Source of the DNA: Tubiluchus corallicola
Lineage: Eukaryota; Priapulida; Priapulimorpha; Priapulimorphida; Tubiluchidae
Length of the DNA: 64,000 nucleotides
Direction: 5' to 3'
NCBI GenBank assembly: GCA_030141605.1
Contig: JAQGDQ010000021.1
Coordinates: forward strand, 1 to 64,000
Below are positions 34,991 through 64,000 of the stretch, one piece after another. Both the position numbers and the translations under genes were made by a program. Below the pieces are notes generated by a model that saw nothing but the letters and a program-made list of their open reading frames with translations, was not told where the DNA came from and did not search any database. The first letter of the stretch is position 1; the number at the start of each line of letters is the position of its first letter.

Positions 34991-36579
34991 TTGTATTATG
35001 ACTTTTCCACGCGAGCCGCCATAAATAGGATCAGAATCAATAACACATGCTAAAAGGCATTCATAGTTGTAAACTCACTAATTGCAAGAAAAAATTATTA
35101 TCTATAATTAGCTGGAATTAAGTGATTTTTTTGTAGAAATGCATAAGTAAAACATTAGATTTTCATGCCCAAATTGCAAGAAAAATGTATTTACTTAAAT
35201 TTACTGTATAACAGCCTTGGGCAAAGCATAGTGCAAACTGCATTTACGATCTTCACTAGCCTCAGCTCACCTATAGAACTCAGACTGCATTCACTGCAGG
35301 CTAGAGTATGTACAAATCATAGAAGCTAGGCAGCCAATATAGGAAGCAGTTTCAAGGGTGGAAAAGAAGTCAGTGTATAAAAGGAATATAACAAATCTGG
35401 TTTGGTATAATTAGAATGTTTCTAAACCCTAATACTGTTATAATTCAAAATTTCAAACTAATAGTGGGGCATGCCTTCAATATTTAAAACATCAGCTCTT
35501 CTGAAGTAGCAGTAACCAATTTCTCTAATTTACAATCTTTTTTTAGTAAATAAATATAGTTTATTCAAAATTACTCAATAATAATAATAATAAATTTATT
35601 TGGAAATGCTAATACAATATCTAGAAACACTGAGAAAAATAGACATTAATAATATTTAATTTTGATCTTACAGCATGCATATAATACATGGCAATAACCA
35701 GAAGCAAAACTTATTAGGTGCTTGCACCATTATAAACACGTCCAAATAATAATTGAAAAAAGAACAAAAAATGAGGGTTTTAGGCAATTTAAAAAAAAGT
35801 TGTGCAAAGCAAACATAGAAGTGATCGATAAAAGAATGTTCAAAAGGATAGGAAGAGTGGCTTGAATAGGAAAAGTGGCTCAAATCCTAGGAATAACAAT
35901 CATGTTGTAAAGTGTAGAGTCCGTAGACTGGTTATTTATGCACTATACTTGCTTATTACTATTCACAATAAAAGCCCAATATGATTAATTTGATTCTCTA
36001 CCAATTTCTAAAAGATAAATCAATTCGATAAGAGTGCAGAAAGCCACGGATCATTATATGAAAAGAGTTTCCCCACTTACATTTTAATTACAACCAGTCC
36101 CGATTAGAGCACCATTATACAATCAAGCCTCAAGGCCATTCAGCTTAGTTGTGGCTTTGTGTTTTTTACCACTAGCACAGCACAATGATGCCCACACTGA
36201 GCGTGCAGTACAGAAACAGAGTGCTGCCGCAGGATGTTCTAATCATTACGCGTGGAAATGCTGCCACTAATTTTCCCCTCACACTGCCGAAAGAAAAAAG
36301 GGGGGTTTAAGGGATATATCTATGAGCACATTCAACAATGATCTTTTGCATATTGCAGATAAGAAGACTAATTCAGACTACTAACCAATAATACACTGAA
36401 CTTCCATGGTCACATTACATGCAAAAAAGAAAACCAGATGGGCCTGATAGCCAAAGCCACTACATCTTCAATCTAAAAGTTATACAGTATTTTACTAATT
36501 TACTAGATATAGGTGTGATCACATCTGGAATCCAGCTCAAACAAGACATGGAATCCTCACTTTAGTAAAGGTGCTTATA
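34991..36579. other. Intergenic, AT-rich, no gene seen
   Basis: Contains a short (ATA)n run near 35577-35592 and otherwise unstructured AT-rich sequence. No exon, RNA gene or clear repeat could be supported. Confidence 0.5.
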
Positions 36580-38440
36580 TGTTTCTAGCAATGCAGAGAA
36601 GGCAGAAATAAACTCTTTCCACAGTGTGTTCACGCAAGGAGATACAGAACATATTCCTCTACCACCCCTCTATGATATGCAAGAAAGCTTACAAAACACA
36701 TATTTCCCAGTTGGGGACATCGTTAAATTATTGCAAAAGCTGAAGCCAGGCAAATTAGCAGGGAGAGATGGATTACACGAGTATTAAAAGAGCTCTCAGG
36801 TGTATTAGCTGCGCCTTACGTCAATAATCTCTTTTGTATGTCCTTAACCCTTCAGCAAGTACCAGATAATTGAAAACTAGCTTACACCTCGACAACTTTT
36901 AAGAAAGGTAGTAAGCTTGCGCCTAGCAACTATCGCTTACTAGCTTAACATATGTTGCATGCAAACTACTAGAATCCATTATTCGTGATGCTATAGTTGC
37001 CACTTAACAGAACGCAACCTAATATCTGATGATTAGCATGGCTTTGTAACCACTTGCAAAATACACCTTTTAGATGTCCTAGAGATGGGGATGTGTGTAC
37101 TCAATGATGCTGGTTCGGTAGATGACATTTACACAGATTTCATTTGACAAAGTACCTCATCAGCGACTCCTACAAAAGCTTAGGGCAGTAGAAGTAAGTG
37201 GATGTATTCATGGTTGTATCGCTTTTTTTTGGATGGACACAAGCAATCAGTTGGTGTCAATGGCATTAAATTCAGTTGGGCTAGCGTGTCGTCCGAAATT
37301 CCGCAAAGACAGTGCAGTTTTTAATCTTCTACTTACCAAGTGTTGTGTCTTGGCTTACAAAACTGTTCGCCGATGACACTAAAATTTATGCCAGAAGTGA
37401 CATTCAAGGAGCAACAGCTAGCTTACAAGGTGATCTGGATAGTCTACATCGATGGAATACAGATGGGCAGCTTGAATTTCATCCTGCTAAATGTTCAGTA
37501 CTAAAGCTGGGGCATAATAAATCAGAAGTAACTTATCATATGATTAGTAAAAACCCTAACAGAGTGATTGATTGTGACTATGTGAGTGATTGTAGCATAT
37601 CAAATGAAACAACCTCTCCTTTACACAGCACACTGGTCAAATTGTTTGAAAAGCTAATAGGGTATTGACAATTATGCAATGTTCTTATGTTTATCTTGAT
37701 AAGGACACTATGCTTATATTGTTTTGTGGACTTATCCATCTAATCGCGGAATATGGCAACAGCATTTGGTCTCCGCATTGTTGCTATTTTTGAAACATTG
37801 AATATTTATAAGGCTATGTAGTACTTTTTCTTCCCAGACATGTGATTTCACTGATTCAGCTTAAAGCAACATTTTATTATTTTTCTCTTCTCTTTTTTAT
37901 TTTTATTGATTTATTTTATTTGTGCTTCCAAGTTGGGTAATGCGCAAAATTGCTTACATTATGCGTTGGACCAACATAGACAATTTGTTATCCCACTATT
38001 TTTCATCGGTCAATAAACTACTGCTACTACTAGTACTACTACTGAGCTTGAAAAAGCAAATTGAGGCAACGAAGAGCAACCAAACTGACACCTGTTTTTT
38101 TCAGAATCTTTCTAACCCTGAACGTTTGCAACTGCGTTCTCTGCCATCATTAGAATTTTGCCACTTGCGGGGTAATTTGATTGATGCGTTTAAGTATGTT
38201 CATGATTTTTATAAAGTTAGTAGACATTGTTATAAAATTTATCAGTAGCAAGCTCGCTCAGATGCTAGTAAATTCTTCTGTTCAAAGAGAGTTGTAGACA
38301 TGTGGAACTCTTTACCAAGTCATGTTGTGGAAGCTGTCTGTGAATGCTTTCAAAAATAGACTTGACAAATATTTCAATAACCATCCTCTGCTGTACTGTC
38401 CATCCAATTTGTAAGTTGGTAGGTTTAGGGAAAATGAAAT
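36580..38440 (+). pseudogene. Second decayed non-LTR retrotransposon (reverse transcriptase to 3' end)
   Basis: Reading through frameshifts gives successive RT landmarks: LQKLKPGKLAGRDGLHEY (consensus KPGK..G.D), a SNYR-like remnant after KKGSKLAP, SFDKVPHQRLLQKL, a decayed PQG region, and FADDTKIYARSD at 37366, the catalytic F.DD box. This is followed by LHRWNTDGQLEFHPAKCSVL, and at 38101-38340 the C-terminal signatures LSNPERLQLRSLPSLEFCHL and RVVDMWNSLPSHVVEA. The order matches CR1/Rex/Jockey-type elements. Multiple stops make it inactive. It is a different copy from the one at 33600 because the motifs overlap. Confidence 0.85.
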
Positions 38441-41400
38441 TTAGCTGCATTATTTACATTAATATTTGCTGGAATAACTATGACGAATGTTATGTGACAC
38501 AGCCTGCAAGTATTTTGTAAATGAGTGATGTGACGGCAACTTTAAAATGGAACAAAAACTTTGTGATATTACTGCCATAGTGCCTCAGATAGAATTCTGA
38601 ACGATTCAACGGCCTAAATTATAATCAGAAACTCAGAAAGTTGCAACTACACAGATTTACTACAAGAAGAATAGAGGTAGACTCATAGAAATGCTACCAA
38701 GAGGCAGCTTTATAACCGGTACATAGAAATATCGTACATAATATATGAAGACAATCTTACAACGCTGATTGAACAGCCACCCCCTAGCCTGCATCTACGA
38801 GTCTGTCTTCTGCTTGCACATCTGCATTACAGCCTACGTAATTTCGAATATGAGTAAAGCTGGACCGTCACTAAGCTTGCTACTTTTGTAGGTAATTAGC
38901 ACAATTCTGAATGTTTTGACGTATTCAGCTACAGAAAAATAACAACCATAACGATTTTAAAGCCTTAACAGGATGTTTAAGATTTTTTATTATTTTAATC
39001 GAAAATTTTAGTGACAGATTCACTGCCAAGTGTCAATGGACACAAAGAACGCGTCAATCAACACATGGTTTGAATCAGCAACATGGAAAATCTTCAGTAG
39101 ACTTATGCCAAACAAAGCATATATGTGGCTGCCTGCTGCTTTATAATCATTATCATGTTTATGTAATCATGAAAGCGACAGGACTATCGTGCGTTCAGTA
39201 GTCCCTGATAAGTGATAATATTTTAGAAATATGAAATCATCTAACTGTTCTTGAATTACACTATAGTATAGTTCAATGCATTATCCATTATTACTATTAA
39301 CATTTTTTGCATTTGCAGCAGCTGTTAACATTAATTAAAATATTCAGCAATAACAATGGTAAAAAAATTATATTATTCATATGCATCGCTTCATTTCAAT
39401 ATCTATGCGTGTAACAACCAAAGCACACGAATCTCTCAACTATGGAAGAAAGGTGTAGATGGGAAGACACTATCGACATTCTTGTCTTTATTGTTATCCT
39501 ATTTATGGTAGCATGCTGTTTCAGTAACCTGACAAAAAAGTCGACCACGACCATGCACAATACTCTTCCAAGCTTGACATACTCAGCACAAAGCTGTCAA
39601 ACTCGGATTTAACAAAGACAGAAACAATTCACCCCAATCAGAATCAAAATTTACTGGTGTTTGTAAGCTGCTACTATTTATAAATTTCAAGCACAATAAC
39701 ACCACTTTCTAGATTCTGCAAACAATGCATTTCAATTAATTTACTAACTATGATCCAGCAAGTACCTTCACGTCTCCAATTCCAGAGACATGTTAATTGT
39801 ATATAAACAGAAATGGATTATGCAGACACTCAAATATGCATCACAAGAATTTGCTACAGAAAACCGATGTATGCATATTTACATTAAGCCCTTGCACCAT
39901 AGTTCTAATGAGCATTAAAAATGTGATTAAATTATTTTTGGTTATAATTTGATTACTTAGTTCCTGTTGCGAATTGGGAAGCAAAGACACCGACAACTGC
40001 TGTCTACTTGGCAATAAGTAGTGATTAACTTGGATAAATTGATTACACCTAAACTTCACGCTATTTTTTAATTTGTGTATATGTATGTATATGTAAGCAA
40101 AAAAACAAGAATAAAGAAAATCAACAGAAAGAAAAACATAAAAAGTTTGTCATCTAAGGCTATATACAATTTTATTTGAACATGTGACATTTGATTGCAA
40201 AAAATATGTAGAGTAACAATTAAAAGAAGCACAATCATGATAAATTCACAAAGTGATATTGAACAATTGAAAATGTGGGGTCTACTGGGACTACACGCTA
40301 TAAACTCTTTCAACCCTACATTAAATAATAAGGAAATGCAGTAGCAAGCAGGTTTACATTTTCCTTCAAAACGTAATCTTACCACAAGAGAAAAAATGCA
40401 GCTGCCAAAATCATAATTAAGATCCATATAAATTACACGCTTCCTGACACTGAACATAAAGCCTGCCAGAATATTTTTGCAGTTGTGAGTGGTGCCACAA
40501 ATTTCCTGGAGTTTTAAATAAACTCTTCAAATAGTTGTAAAACTTGCAACTGTGAAGACAATGATTTTACATTCGTTTATAAGTGCAATACCAACGAACG
40601 AATTAACTGAACAAGCAGTATACAATTAATTTAAATATATACAATAAGCAGTACAACATTAGTTGTGACAAGTCTTCAATTCTCAAAAATACTGTAGAAA
40701 CATTTTCCAGCAAATTTTACAAATCTTGCAGTACACGCATACTACGATAACTACAGCCTAGAGAGGTTAAGGCTCTACTCATATCATTCACGCTTTAATG
40801 TGCTGTGCAAGCTACACTATGGTGCTTCAAAATCAATCAAGATATTTCAGTCAGCACCAGCCGTATCACCGCCATAAAGGTATGCTATATGCAATCGTGG
40901 CAAACTATTTTGACGAAAAAGCTGCTCTGCCAATTAACTTGATAAAAACTAAGCTGCATTTTATATTCTAAATTCCATAATACCAGCTAATGATAATCAC
41001 TTTACAGGGAACAACAACAACAAATGACTAGTTTTTACAGAGACGAAATGAGCTCAATATAATTTACAATAATCATTAGAATCAGTAATACATTTTAAGC
41101 AAGAATGAGGAAAATACAGATGTAATACAGATCAACCAAATGTGAATTATACCTGTGTTAACTAGGGTATGTTTGCACAATTCCAGCAGTGTTAATTATA
41201 GCTTGTTGTTTAAGCAAGACAGTTTTGAAACTGTTTCAATGTATGTGAACAAGTCAATAGGAAAAAGTGAACAACCAATCTGAGTTGTACACTAAATGTA
41301 CATGCACGTCTAGACCGATTTTTGATTTTTGTTAGGACTTAATGGTACATCCGAAAAACAACAACCATGCATCGATAATGGATTAGAATAAAACAACAAA

Positions 41401-41795
41401 TTCCCAAACACAGAAAAAACATAACCACGATAAAATCTATAGACTTATGTAAATATTAAAGAAACAAATATTATACTGTCATACATGCACATTGTCTATG
41501 AGCCCTTTAAACAGGACTTGTTCTACTGCTGACACTGTGATAACTTTGATAAGTGACTGTATAATGTTAAAGTACCTTACACAAACTGTGTGTGTGTGTA
41601 TACCACGTGCAGAATAAATCTCCAATGCATACTTTATGAGTAACTTCCAACAGGCCTAATTTATATACAAAACACTTTTACATAATAAACAGCAGCTACG
41701 TTCTGCACACGAAAACACTTGCAGGTGAAAGATAAATATCGAACGAAGTCAGATATGAGGGTTTGAATACAAAATTACTAATTTCACAAATAACA
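38441..41795. other. Intergenic and 3' flank of the PKA gene
   Basis: No coding exon recognised. Sequence just below 41796 should be the 3' untranslated region of the distal-exon PKA transcript, but no AATAAA is close enough to place its end; the TTTATT near 40171 is one candidate on the - strand. Open frames here (for example 40068-40457) are hydrophobic AT-rich frames without family resemblance. Confidence 0.5.
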
Positions 41796-57579
<15,784 letters not shown>

Positions 57580-58996
57580 CTGAAAAATACAACAAAATTT
57601 ATGTATAATAGTGAAAGAAACTAACAACAAATGTTGCATTTTTAGTGCAGCGTTATTAACTGAGTGAGAAATCGCCACACAGCAACTCAGTCAGGCACTA
57701 TCTTATAAACATCAACTACACGAGTACAGTGTGTATGTCGCTTAAAATGTTACATTTCAATTTTACCAAAACCGATTCACTTATTCAAATAGTACAGAAA
57801 TTAACATATAGAATGGTATTATTTAATGCTTAACAAACATTTACTTTTGGTTTGCGCGTAACGGTATTTCATCTAGTATCTTGGGCAATTTTAATTAATA
57901 CGTCACTCATGTAGACATGATACTACTTGCACGTACAAAAATTTTACCTGCCCAACTGTGCTATATGTATGTGTTGGGTAACATCAAGTAAAAACAGTAC
58001 GTGCTGCATGCAAATTCTAGTATAAATCTTCTGCACGCGCACAAAAATGTAATTTTTTACGCAACCAGCAAAAGAAGATCTTGTGGTGCGAGTAGACTTA
58101 AACCACATATAATATAAACTGTTAACTTCTCCCCAATGTTCTGAGAATACTAAAAATCCATCCAAAATTTTCCTCTAAATCTGATATTCTACAAACATTA
58201 AAATAATATTCAACTTTTCCTGATTTTTTTCAACGAAATATGACGCAGGCAACACAACTAACAGTGGGTCATCCTAAAGTCGTTTAAGTCATCCCAATAT
58301 TGTATTCGCCTTGTTACAGATGAAGAAAGTGAAATGGCAGACATTAGCAGCTGCGGCATCTCACATCGCATTAAACTGGCCGAGTTGTAGGGTGTTCTCC
58401 GAATACCATAAAATACATTTATTCGAATCGAGCGTGTATTACACATTTATGACACCTTTTTATAATAGGAATATGATTGAACGATACATCGTCTTTATTA
58501 TTGCCCAGAGGCTGTTTCTATTGACATGAAATCATGAAAGGCGGCGTGACTATCAATAAAAATACATACAGCACAAACTGCAGCAGAATGCAATCTATTA
58601 TAACCTATTAATGTTCCAATCTGTTCGGAGGCATTGATCAGGTTATATTTATATGATGCTGACAGCGCTGAGTATTACGGCGGCACTCCGTATTAATGGA
58701 GCGGAAACAGCGTTTGTACGTTGTTATTGGTGTGCAAGATTGTTGAATGTGGCACCAGAATCAATAAATTACCGGCAGAATTGATGGAGTGAATGTTGTA
58801 GCAGAAACAGCAAAGCACTGTAGAAAATTTAATGGAAAAATCAAAGTTGTTCCTAAAAACCAGATTCGCAGAATAAATAAGGAAGACATACATTGATATT
58901 AATTATTACTAATTATTTTAAAACTCTGACTTTGAAATTATCACTATTGTCAATTTCTTGAAATTTTGCTAAATACAAGTTGAAGTTCACATAATT

Positions 58997-59358
58997 CTAA
59001 CGCAACTACAGTCCATAATAACATAGACTATAAAGTACTAATATGCAACTACATATACTGTACATACTTTTCACATAAACACATATTATAGCAAATTTAG
59101 AAAACATACATAACTTCACATTATTTGCACTCACAAACCAAATTTGTAATAAAATTTCTGAAGCAATGTCAAACAAATCTAACGCATTTACAGTCGATAA
59201 CAACATAGAACTATAATGTACTAATGTGCAACTATATATGCTGTACATACTTTTTCATACAAACATATATTGTAGCAAATTTAGAAAGCATACACAACTT
59301 CACATTATTTGCACCTGCATACGTACCAAATTTGCAATAAAATTTCTGAATCAATGCT
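58997..59358 (+). repeat. Tandem duplication, two units of about 182 bp
   Basis: Unit 1 starts CTAACGCAACTACAGTC at 58997 and unit 2 starts CTAACGCATTTACAGTC at 59179. Later shared words include GTACTAAT.TGCAACTA.ATA, TAGCAAATTTAGAAA.CATAC and ACTTCACATTATTTGCAC. The two units have diverged by scattered substitutions. There is a hint of a third partial unit before 58997. Confidence 0.85.
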
Positions 59359-62300
59359 AAATAACAATTTTAAAATGTTGCAAAAATAATTAGTAACACA
59401 AATAACGAATACACAGAAGTTATATGTAAGGAGTTTCTTCACCAAAAATTTCTATATTTCTATATATATGATTTCTATATAAATGTATATAATGCAAAAA
59501 CAGCAAGATAATTACGTAAATCTGATGCTATATTGACAGATAAAACACCGTAATTGCTGAAAATAAACTTATAACAATTCGTTCATAGTCCATCTGGCTA
59601 TTGAAAACAGGCAATAGTTTTCTGTATAACCATTCGTTTATTATTGATTTGAAAAATTTTGCTAAGACGATTTAGCTAACAAGATTGCCTTTTTCTTTGA
59701 GTTCACTAGCACCATAAATAATAAGAGCTTTCATAATGAAGCTGTCTAAATGCAGTGGTAAATTAAGATTATCGATTAACAATGAACACGTTAGGCTCAG
59801 GACATTCTACTTTGCAGCCTGTCCAGATTAGCAAAATAGAATTGATTAATTTTTGAGTAATCAATACGAATAAGTAATGAGAACCATCGCGCAGTGGGAA
59901 CGTGCATCTAGCATACACGCAATTCGAGGAGGGATTTAAAAACTAGATTATTCTTGAAACCTCAATGGTATTAGAATTCTAGTTGACCAGATCATACCAA
60001 CCAAAATCAATGATGTGATCAGAACTAAAAGTTCAAAACATTCCTGTTAATGCCCGATTTTTAGCGTGAGTTTAGCACTCTTTTTGTACTAGTGTCAAAA
60101 AAAGTATACACCCTGCAAAACTCTTTCCCATCGACAAGGTTTGAAACTCTTGCACAAGCAGTATTGCAAGACTCTTTATACAAATTTGAGAGCATAGGAT
60201 GAAAATGAAATCATGGTAGATTTGAAGATGAGAACGAGTAGTTGAAGGAAGTGTACCCCGCTCCACCAAATCGCACTAGGTAGGTATGTAATACAACCTC
60301 ATATTATTTATGTGAACTAACTCACGATCAGGAATTTCAAGAATGTAATCAGTATATCTTCAAGGCTTATACTGAGGACTAAAAGGAAGAAGAGATTATT
60401 GTTGCAGAGAAGACAATTTTGAAGAGCTGCTAAAATAAACACCGGCATTACTAAAATAAACAAACAAGACCTGCAAGGTCAAATCAAGGTGAGCACAGGA
60501 TTGTTGCCTGGCTTCAATCAATTTCCAAGGAAGCCAGCAAACACCGGTCACTAAGTTAGTGCTCAGCAATAGCTCAACTGCTATATGACAAGTCTACATT
60601 TCAGTTGATAAACTTAACCAGTACTGTCGGTTGATATGACATTGCCTAACATCAGTATGTCATTGGTACTGTAGGTTTGAAAATAATTTTGTATTTTCTA
60701 TTGTTGTGTTGACAGGTTAGTAGTGACAATTTCTGATGCTACAGGGCAAAATTTGAATCATGACTAGATACCTCCTGAGACATTTTACCCATTTTTGTTT
60801 GCATCCATATGTGTAATTAAGTATTCATATGTGTAATTAATGCTTTTGCACATTATGTGGTTTATTGGATAGCTCAAATAAAACTGAAGTTTATGGCAAG
60901 TACGGAAGTTGCAATGTTCTGATAATTCTGTTAATGGAGAAATTTCGGCCTGTCGTAGACATTGTTACGAAGGCTGCACCTGGTCACCCAGTTTTGCGTA
61001 AAAGCTTAATAATACCAAAGATTGCTTGACGTAAAGGCCATTTTGCAAATTAACGCTTCGAAGGTCAAACTTCCAGCCAAAGCGCAAATCTAGGAATAAC
61101 TTCATTCCGGATTCTTCTTAATCGGATCTTGACTCGCTCATTCTCATGGAGTGAATGAATAAAACAAAAAACTGAAAAGCTGCTTATACAGTCATGTAAT
61201 ACTAAATTGCAATTATCCAGTTAAAATTAGATGTATGCTCACTAAAAATAAATCAGGCCTAATTATAATACACAAGATCAAATAAATAAAAAAAATGACA
61301 CAAACTGAAACTACTGTGTTTATTAAGTAAGAGACAAAAAATAGTTACAAGATACAAGTACACCATAAAAACTAAAAACATAAATAAAAAGATAAAGAAC
61401 TGATTTGGGTACAGTGTTTTCCAAAAAATTGAGTTAATGATAGTATAGAACTATTCAAATTTTAACGTATTTATTAATAAGTACTGTTACTAACAAGACA
61501 CAGACCAAAACAAACAAACAATAGTTCTGAGAATTTGTTATTAACAAATGGGAAGGACCATAAATTATGGGCATAAAGCAAAAGCTGGGTACCAAGCAAT
61601 GAAGATCATTATTATCAGTCTGAGGAGATATGCTATGGCTGACGAATGGGATGACTATAGTAGATCAGTGAAAACCAATCAAACCAACCAAGCTAGCACA
61701 GAACAATGATTATGTGTGTCACATTATGAAGGATGATATCAATCGTGATTACAATGTCATTCAAACTCACGTAAACAGCAATTGCATCAAAATCAGTACT
61801 TTTTGAAGAAACTTCAATTCACAAACATACAATCACATTATTCACAGTCACACAATGTACAGTTTGTTAAAACGAAGTAGATGAATATCGTTTAGTTTAA
61901 GGCACAACATACTCAAAGCCACACATGGATGTATTAGTTGAACCACAAACCAAAAGCACACTGCACATCATCCGAGAATCTAGCTTATATTTTACATCTC
62001 TTACATGACCTATATGTTGTCCATGTAATAACAATACTAGTAGGTAGAAGAATTTTGACTGGACAAGCCACGGAATGTAGTGCATTAGGAATCCTAGTCC
62101 ATACAATGGCATGGAGCATCCGGACAACCAATGATTGGAATGTAACCCACAGCAACCAGTCAGCCAACCAGACGCTAGCTTAACCTGTTAATGCACACAC
62201 CGCAAACTTATAATGCACAGCTACACTACAAAACAAAGCAATTCATGGAAATTTGTTATCAATTCTGCTTACAGGAAAGCTCAGCCCACAACTAGTCTAT

Positions 62301-62986
62301 TAAATTAGCTTTAAAGCATCTAAATAATGTAAAATGTGGTGACAATGACTTTTTTACAGAAATACCCCAAACGAAGAAGTATGCCACTCACAATTAATGG
62401 TAGCAAGATTAAAAAATCAGAAATTAAATACATCAATTTAATACTTTATAGGCTACTAAAAAGAGTGAACAAACTGTAAGTAGTAAAATACAAAAATATG
62501 GAAGGAAAACAGGCCCATTTTTAGACGCACACAATTATTTAGGAGAATAAAAATTGCAACACTATGCTTCTGTGAAACTGGAGAAATTTTGAGTTCACAA
62601 TAATAAATTTCAGTTTCCTGCCGGGCTAACGATTTCATGTAGTTATACTAGTGTCACGATTAGCTTGTTGTACAGTTTATCTGTAATTTTGCTAATGAAG
62701 TACAGGACCTACTTTTTGCACAACACTTTTTCAGAAATTCCAGTAAGCAAACGTTGATTTCCAAGTTACGATTTTTAACTATTGTATGGCAGAGAACATG
62801 CAACAGTGAAAAATTAATGAAAAAATTCATTAAAAATTAATGAACTTTCGCAATAAACATTCTTTAACATAATGTATACATAAACTGTAGAAAACTTTTG
62901 AGTTGCGGTCTAAAATTGGAAACTGTTAGTGACCTTTTTCCTTTAAGTTAAATATTACTATATTTATAGAATATAAGCGATAAAGC

Positions 62987-63030
62987 TTTATTTTAGATGG
63001 TCAAACTGATTTTTTACCATCTAAAATAAA
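62987..63030. other. Perfect 15-bp stem hairpin
   Basis: TTTATTTTAGATGGT at 62987-63001 is perfectly complementary in inverted order to ACCATCTAAAATAAA at 63016-63030, with a 14-nt loop. There is no T-run on either side, and this is a eukaryotic window, so it is not a terminator. It may be the remains of a small foldback element. Confidence 0.8.
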
Positions 63031-64000
63031 ACCGATTTTACTTGCCTCTACAAAACATTTATTTTGCCCACTCTTCGCACATCAAAGTAGCCTAGTTCAA
63101 AAACACATTTATACTTAATATGATCTATTTCTGTCCAGTTTGATCGCAAATTTAACGATTTTGTTTCAAAGAATAATGAATGTTTTGCAATGATATTTTT
63201 AGCTACTTCCCGCTCATTGCCTGATTGGTCAAGAAACTCAGGTCAAGGTATCGCTTCGCTGTTTGGCATTAGTATCAAATGCCCACTGAAATATGTTTAA
63301 TAAAGGACAGGCGTCTATGGATAAAGAAGCCACTGTAACAGGTAATCACACAAAATATGGGTCCTGAAAACCATGCCAACCAGTTTGTGTGGGCTGTCTA
63401 AGCAGCAGCAAAACAGCGTTTGGTTGCTTGTTTTAAACTCTATAAAACAAGCTCTATAAAACTCAGTCAGGTGCAATACAATAAATATGAGTTTAAATCA
63501 ACAACAGAAACGTTTTTTTAAAAAAAGGCAAAATTCGTCAAGTTCTTGCAGAACTTTGCTAAGATTCACTCGTTCTGGCTAATCCCAGTGCGGGTGTTTG
63601 TGTATGTGGAATTTCGTGGATCTGTTTCAGAGAAAACATTCTGGCGTAAAAAGTAATGTAACCCTATCTTAAACTAACCTACCCGTTTCATTTGAAACGA
63701 ACTAAAGTCTGCGTCCCAATTTTTTGTAGTAATAAACAAAGTACAGTTATTTTCATTGGTTTGGAACAAACCGTTTTTATCAAAGCTAGAGGATTAAAAG
63801 CGCAAGGCAAAGGCTCAACTTGATAAAGCAGGCAAGTTGTGTTAGACGCCACAAGTACAGCAGCAGTACACAGAAGTTTTAGCTATTCACAATCTCAAAT
63901 ACACAACTCCAAGCAAGTATTGTCCAGCCAGGTACAACGAAGCGATCAAAACAATCAGACACATATTCACAAGAAATATTCACACACATCAATCTTATAA

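Larger units (their letters stand above)
57580..64000 (-). other. 5' intron or upstream DNA of the PKA gene, no exon seen
   Basis: The next exon upstream should encode the Gly-rich loop (GTGSFGRV) and AMKILDKQK. I looked for a reverse-complement pattern of AMKILD and found none, so it probably lies beyond 64000. The region holds a 182-bp tandem duplication (58997-59358), a perfect hairpin (62987-63030) and AT-rich sequence. Open frames such as 61897-62127 have no family resemblance. Confidence 0.5.

Noticed and set aside
36301-38500. Active retrotransposon
   Set aside because: The RT homology is broken by stops and frameshifts, the PQG motif is decayed, and no endonuclease or ORF1 was found.
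61897-62183. Overlapping open frames on both strands near 62000
   Set aside because: No family resemblance, no splice or start context, and lengths expected by chance.

Overview
The window is nuclear DNA of an invertebrate animal. It is AT-rich, its genes are broken into many short GT-AG exons, and it carries several classes of degraded transposable elements. No bacterial or organellar gene organisation is seen. The gene set (GINS3, a PARP2 relative, TTC9, PKA catalytic subunit) is metazoan; the species cannot be named from the sequence. All exon models below were built by hand from reading frame, splice phase and remembered family conservation, with no alignment or transcript data.

Layout. 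(1) 136-1979, + strand: complete three-exon GINS3/PSF3 replication factor. (2) 1980-4124: convergent intergenic DNA. (3) 4125-27805, - strand: a 21-exon PARP2-type poly(ADP-ribose) polymerase of 781 residues that has two N-terminal WWE domains before the basic linker, WGR, helical and catalytic domains, and uses a 7-nt microexon. Its 5.8-kb intron 1 holds two MITE-like elements or dispersed repeats, a 1.06-kb C/A-only minisatellite and one arm of a large inverted repeat. (4) 27806-28038: a compact bidirectional promoter gap. (5) 28039-30258, + strand: a small three-exon gene (82 aa, family not recognised). Its second intron is an identical inverted copy of the start of PARP intron 1 (1,406 bp arms, 26357-27762 and 28679-30084). 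(6) 30871-33255, - strand: a four-exon TTC9-type TPR protein. (7) 33600-38440: two decayed non-LTR retrotransposon reverse transcriptase regions, one interrupted by a 766-bp Tigger/pogo-like MITE. (8) 41796-57579, - strand: the 3' nine exons of the cAMP-dependent protein kinase catalytic subunit gene, including two mutually exclusive hinge exons and two alternative terminal exons. The first exons (Gly-rich loop, Lys72) lie beyond position 64000. (9) 57580-64000: intronic or upstream DNA of the kinase gene without recognisable exons.

The genes do not form one pathway. GINS3 (replication helicase) and PARP (DNA-break signalling) are both nuclear genome-maintenance functions. PKA and TTC9 are cytoplasmic signalling or chaperone-related. 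The points most worth attention are the mirrored intron flanking the PARP promoter, the WWE-WWE-WGR-PARP architecture, and the 2 x 2 alternative-exon design of the PKA gene at its ATP-site hinge and C-tail.
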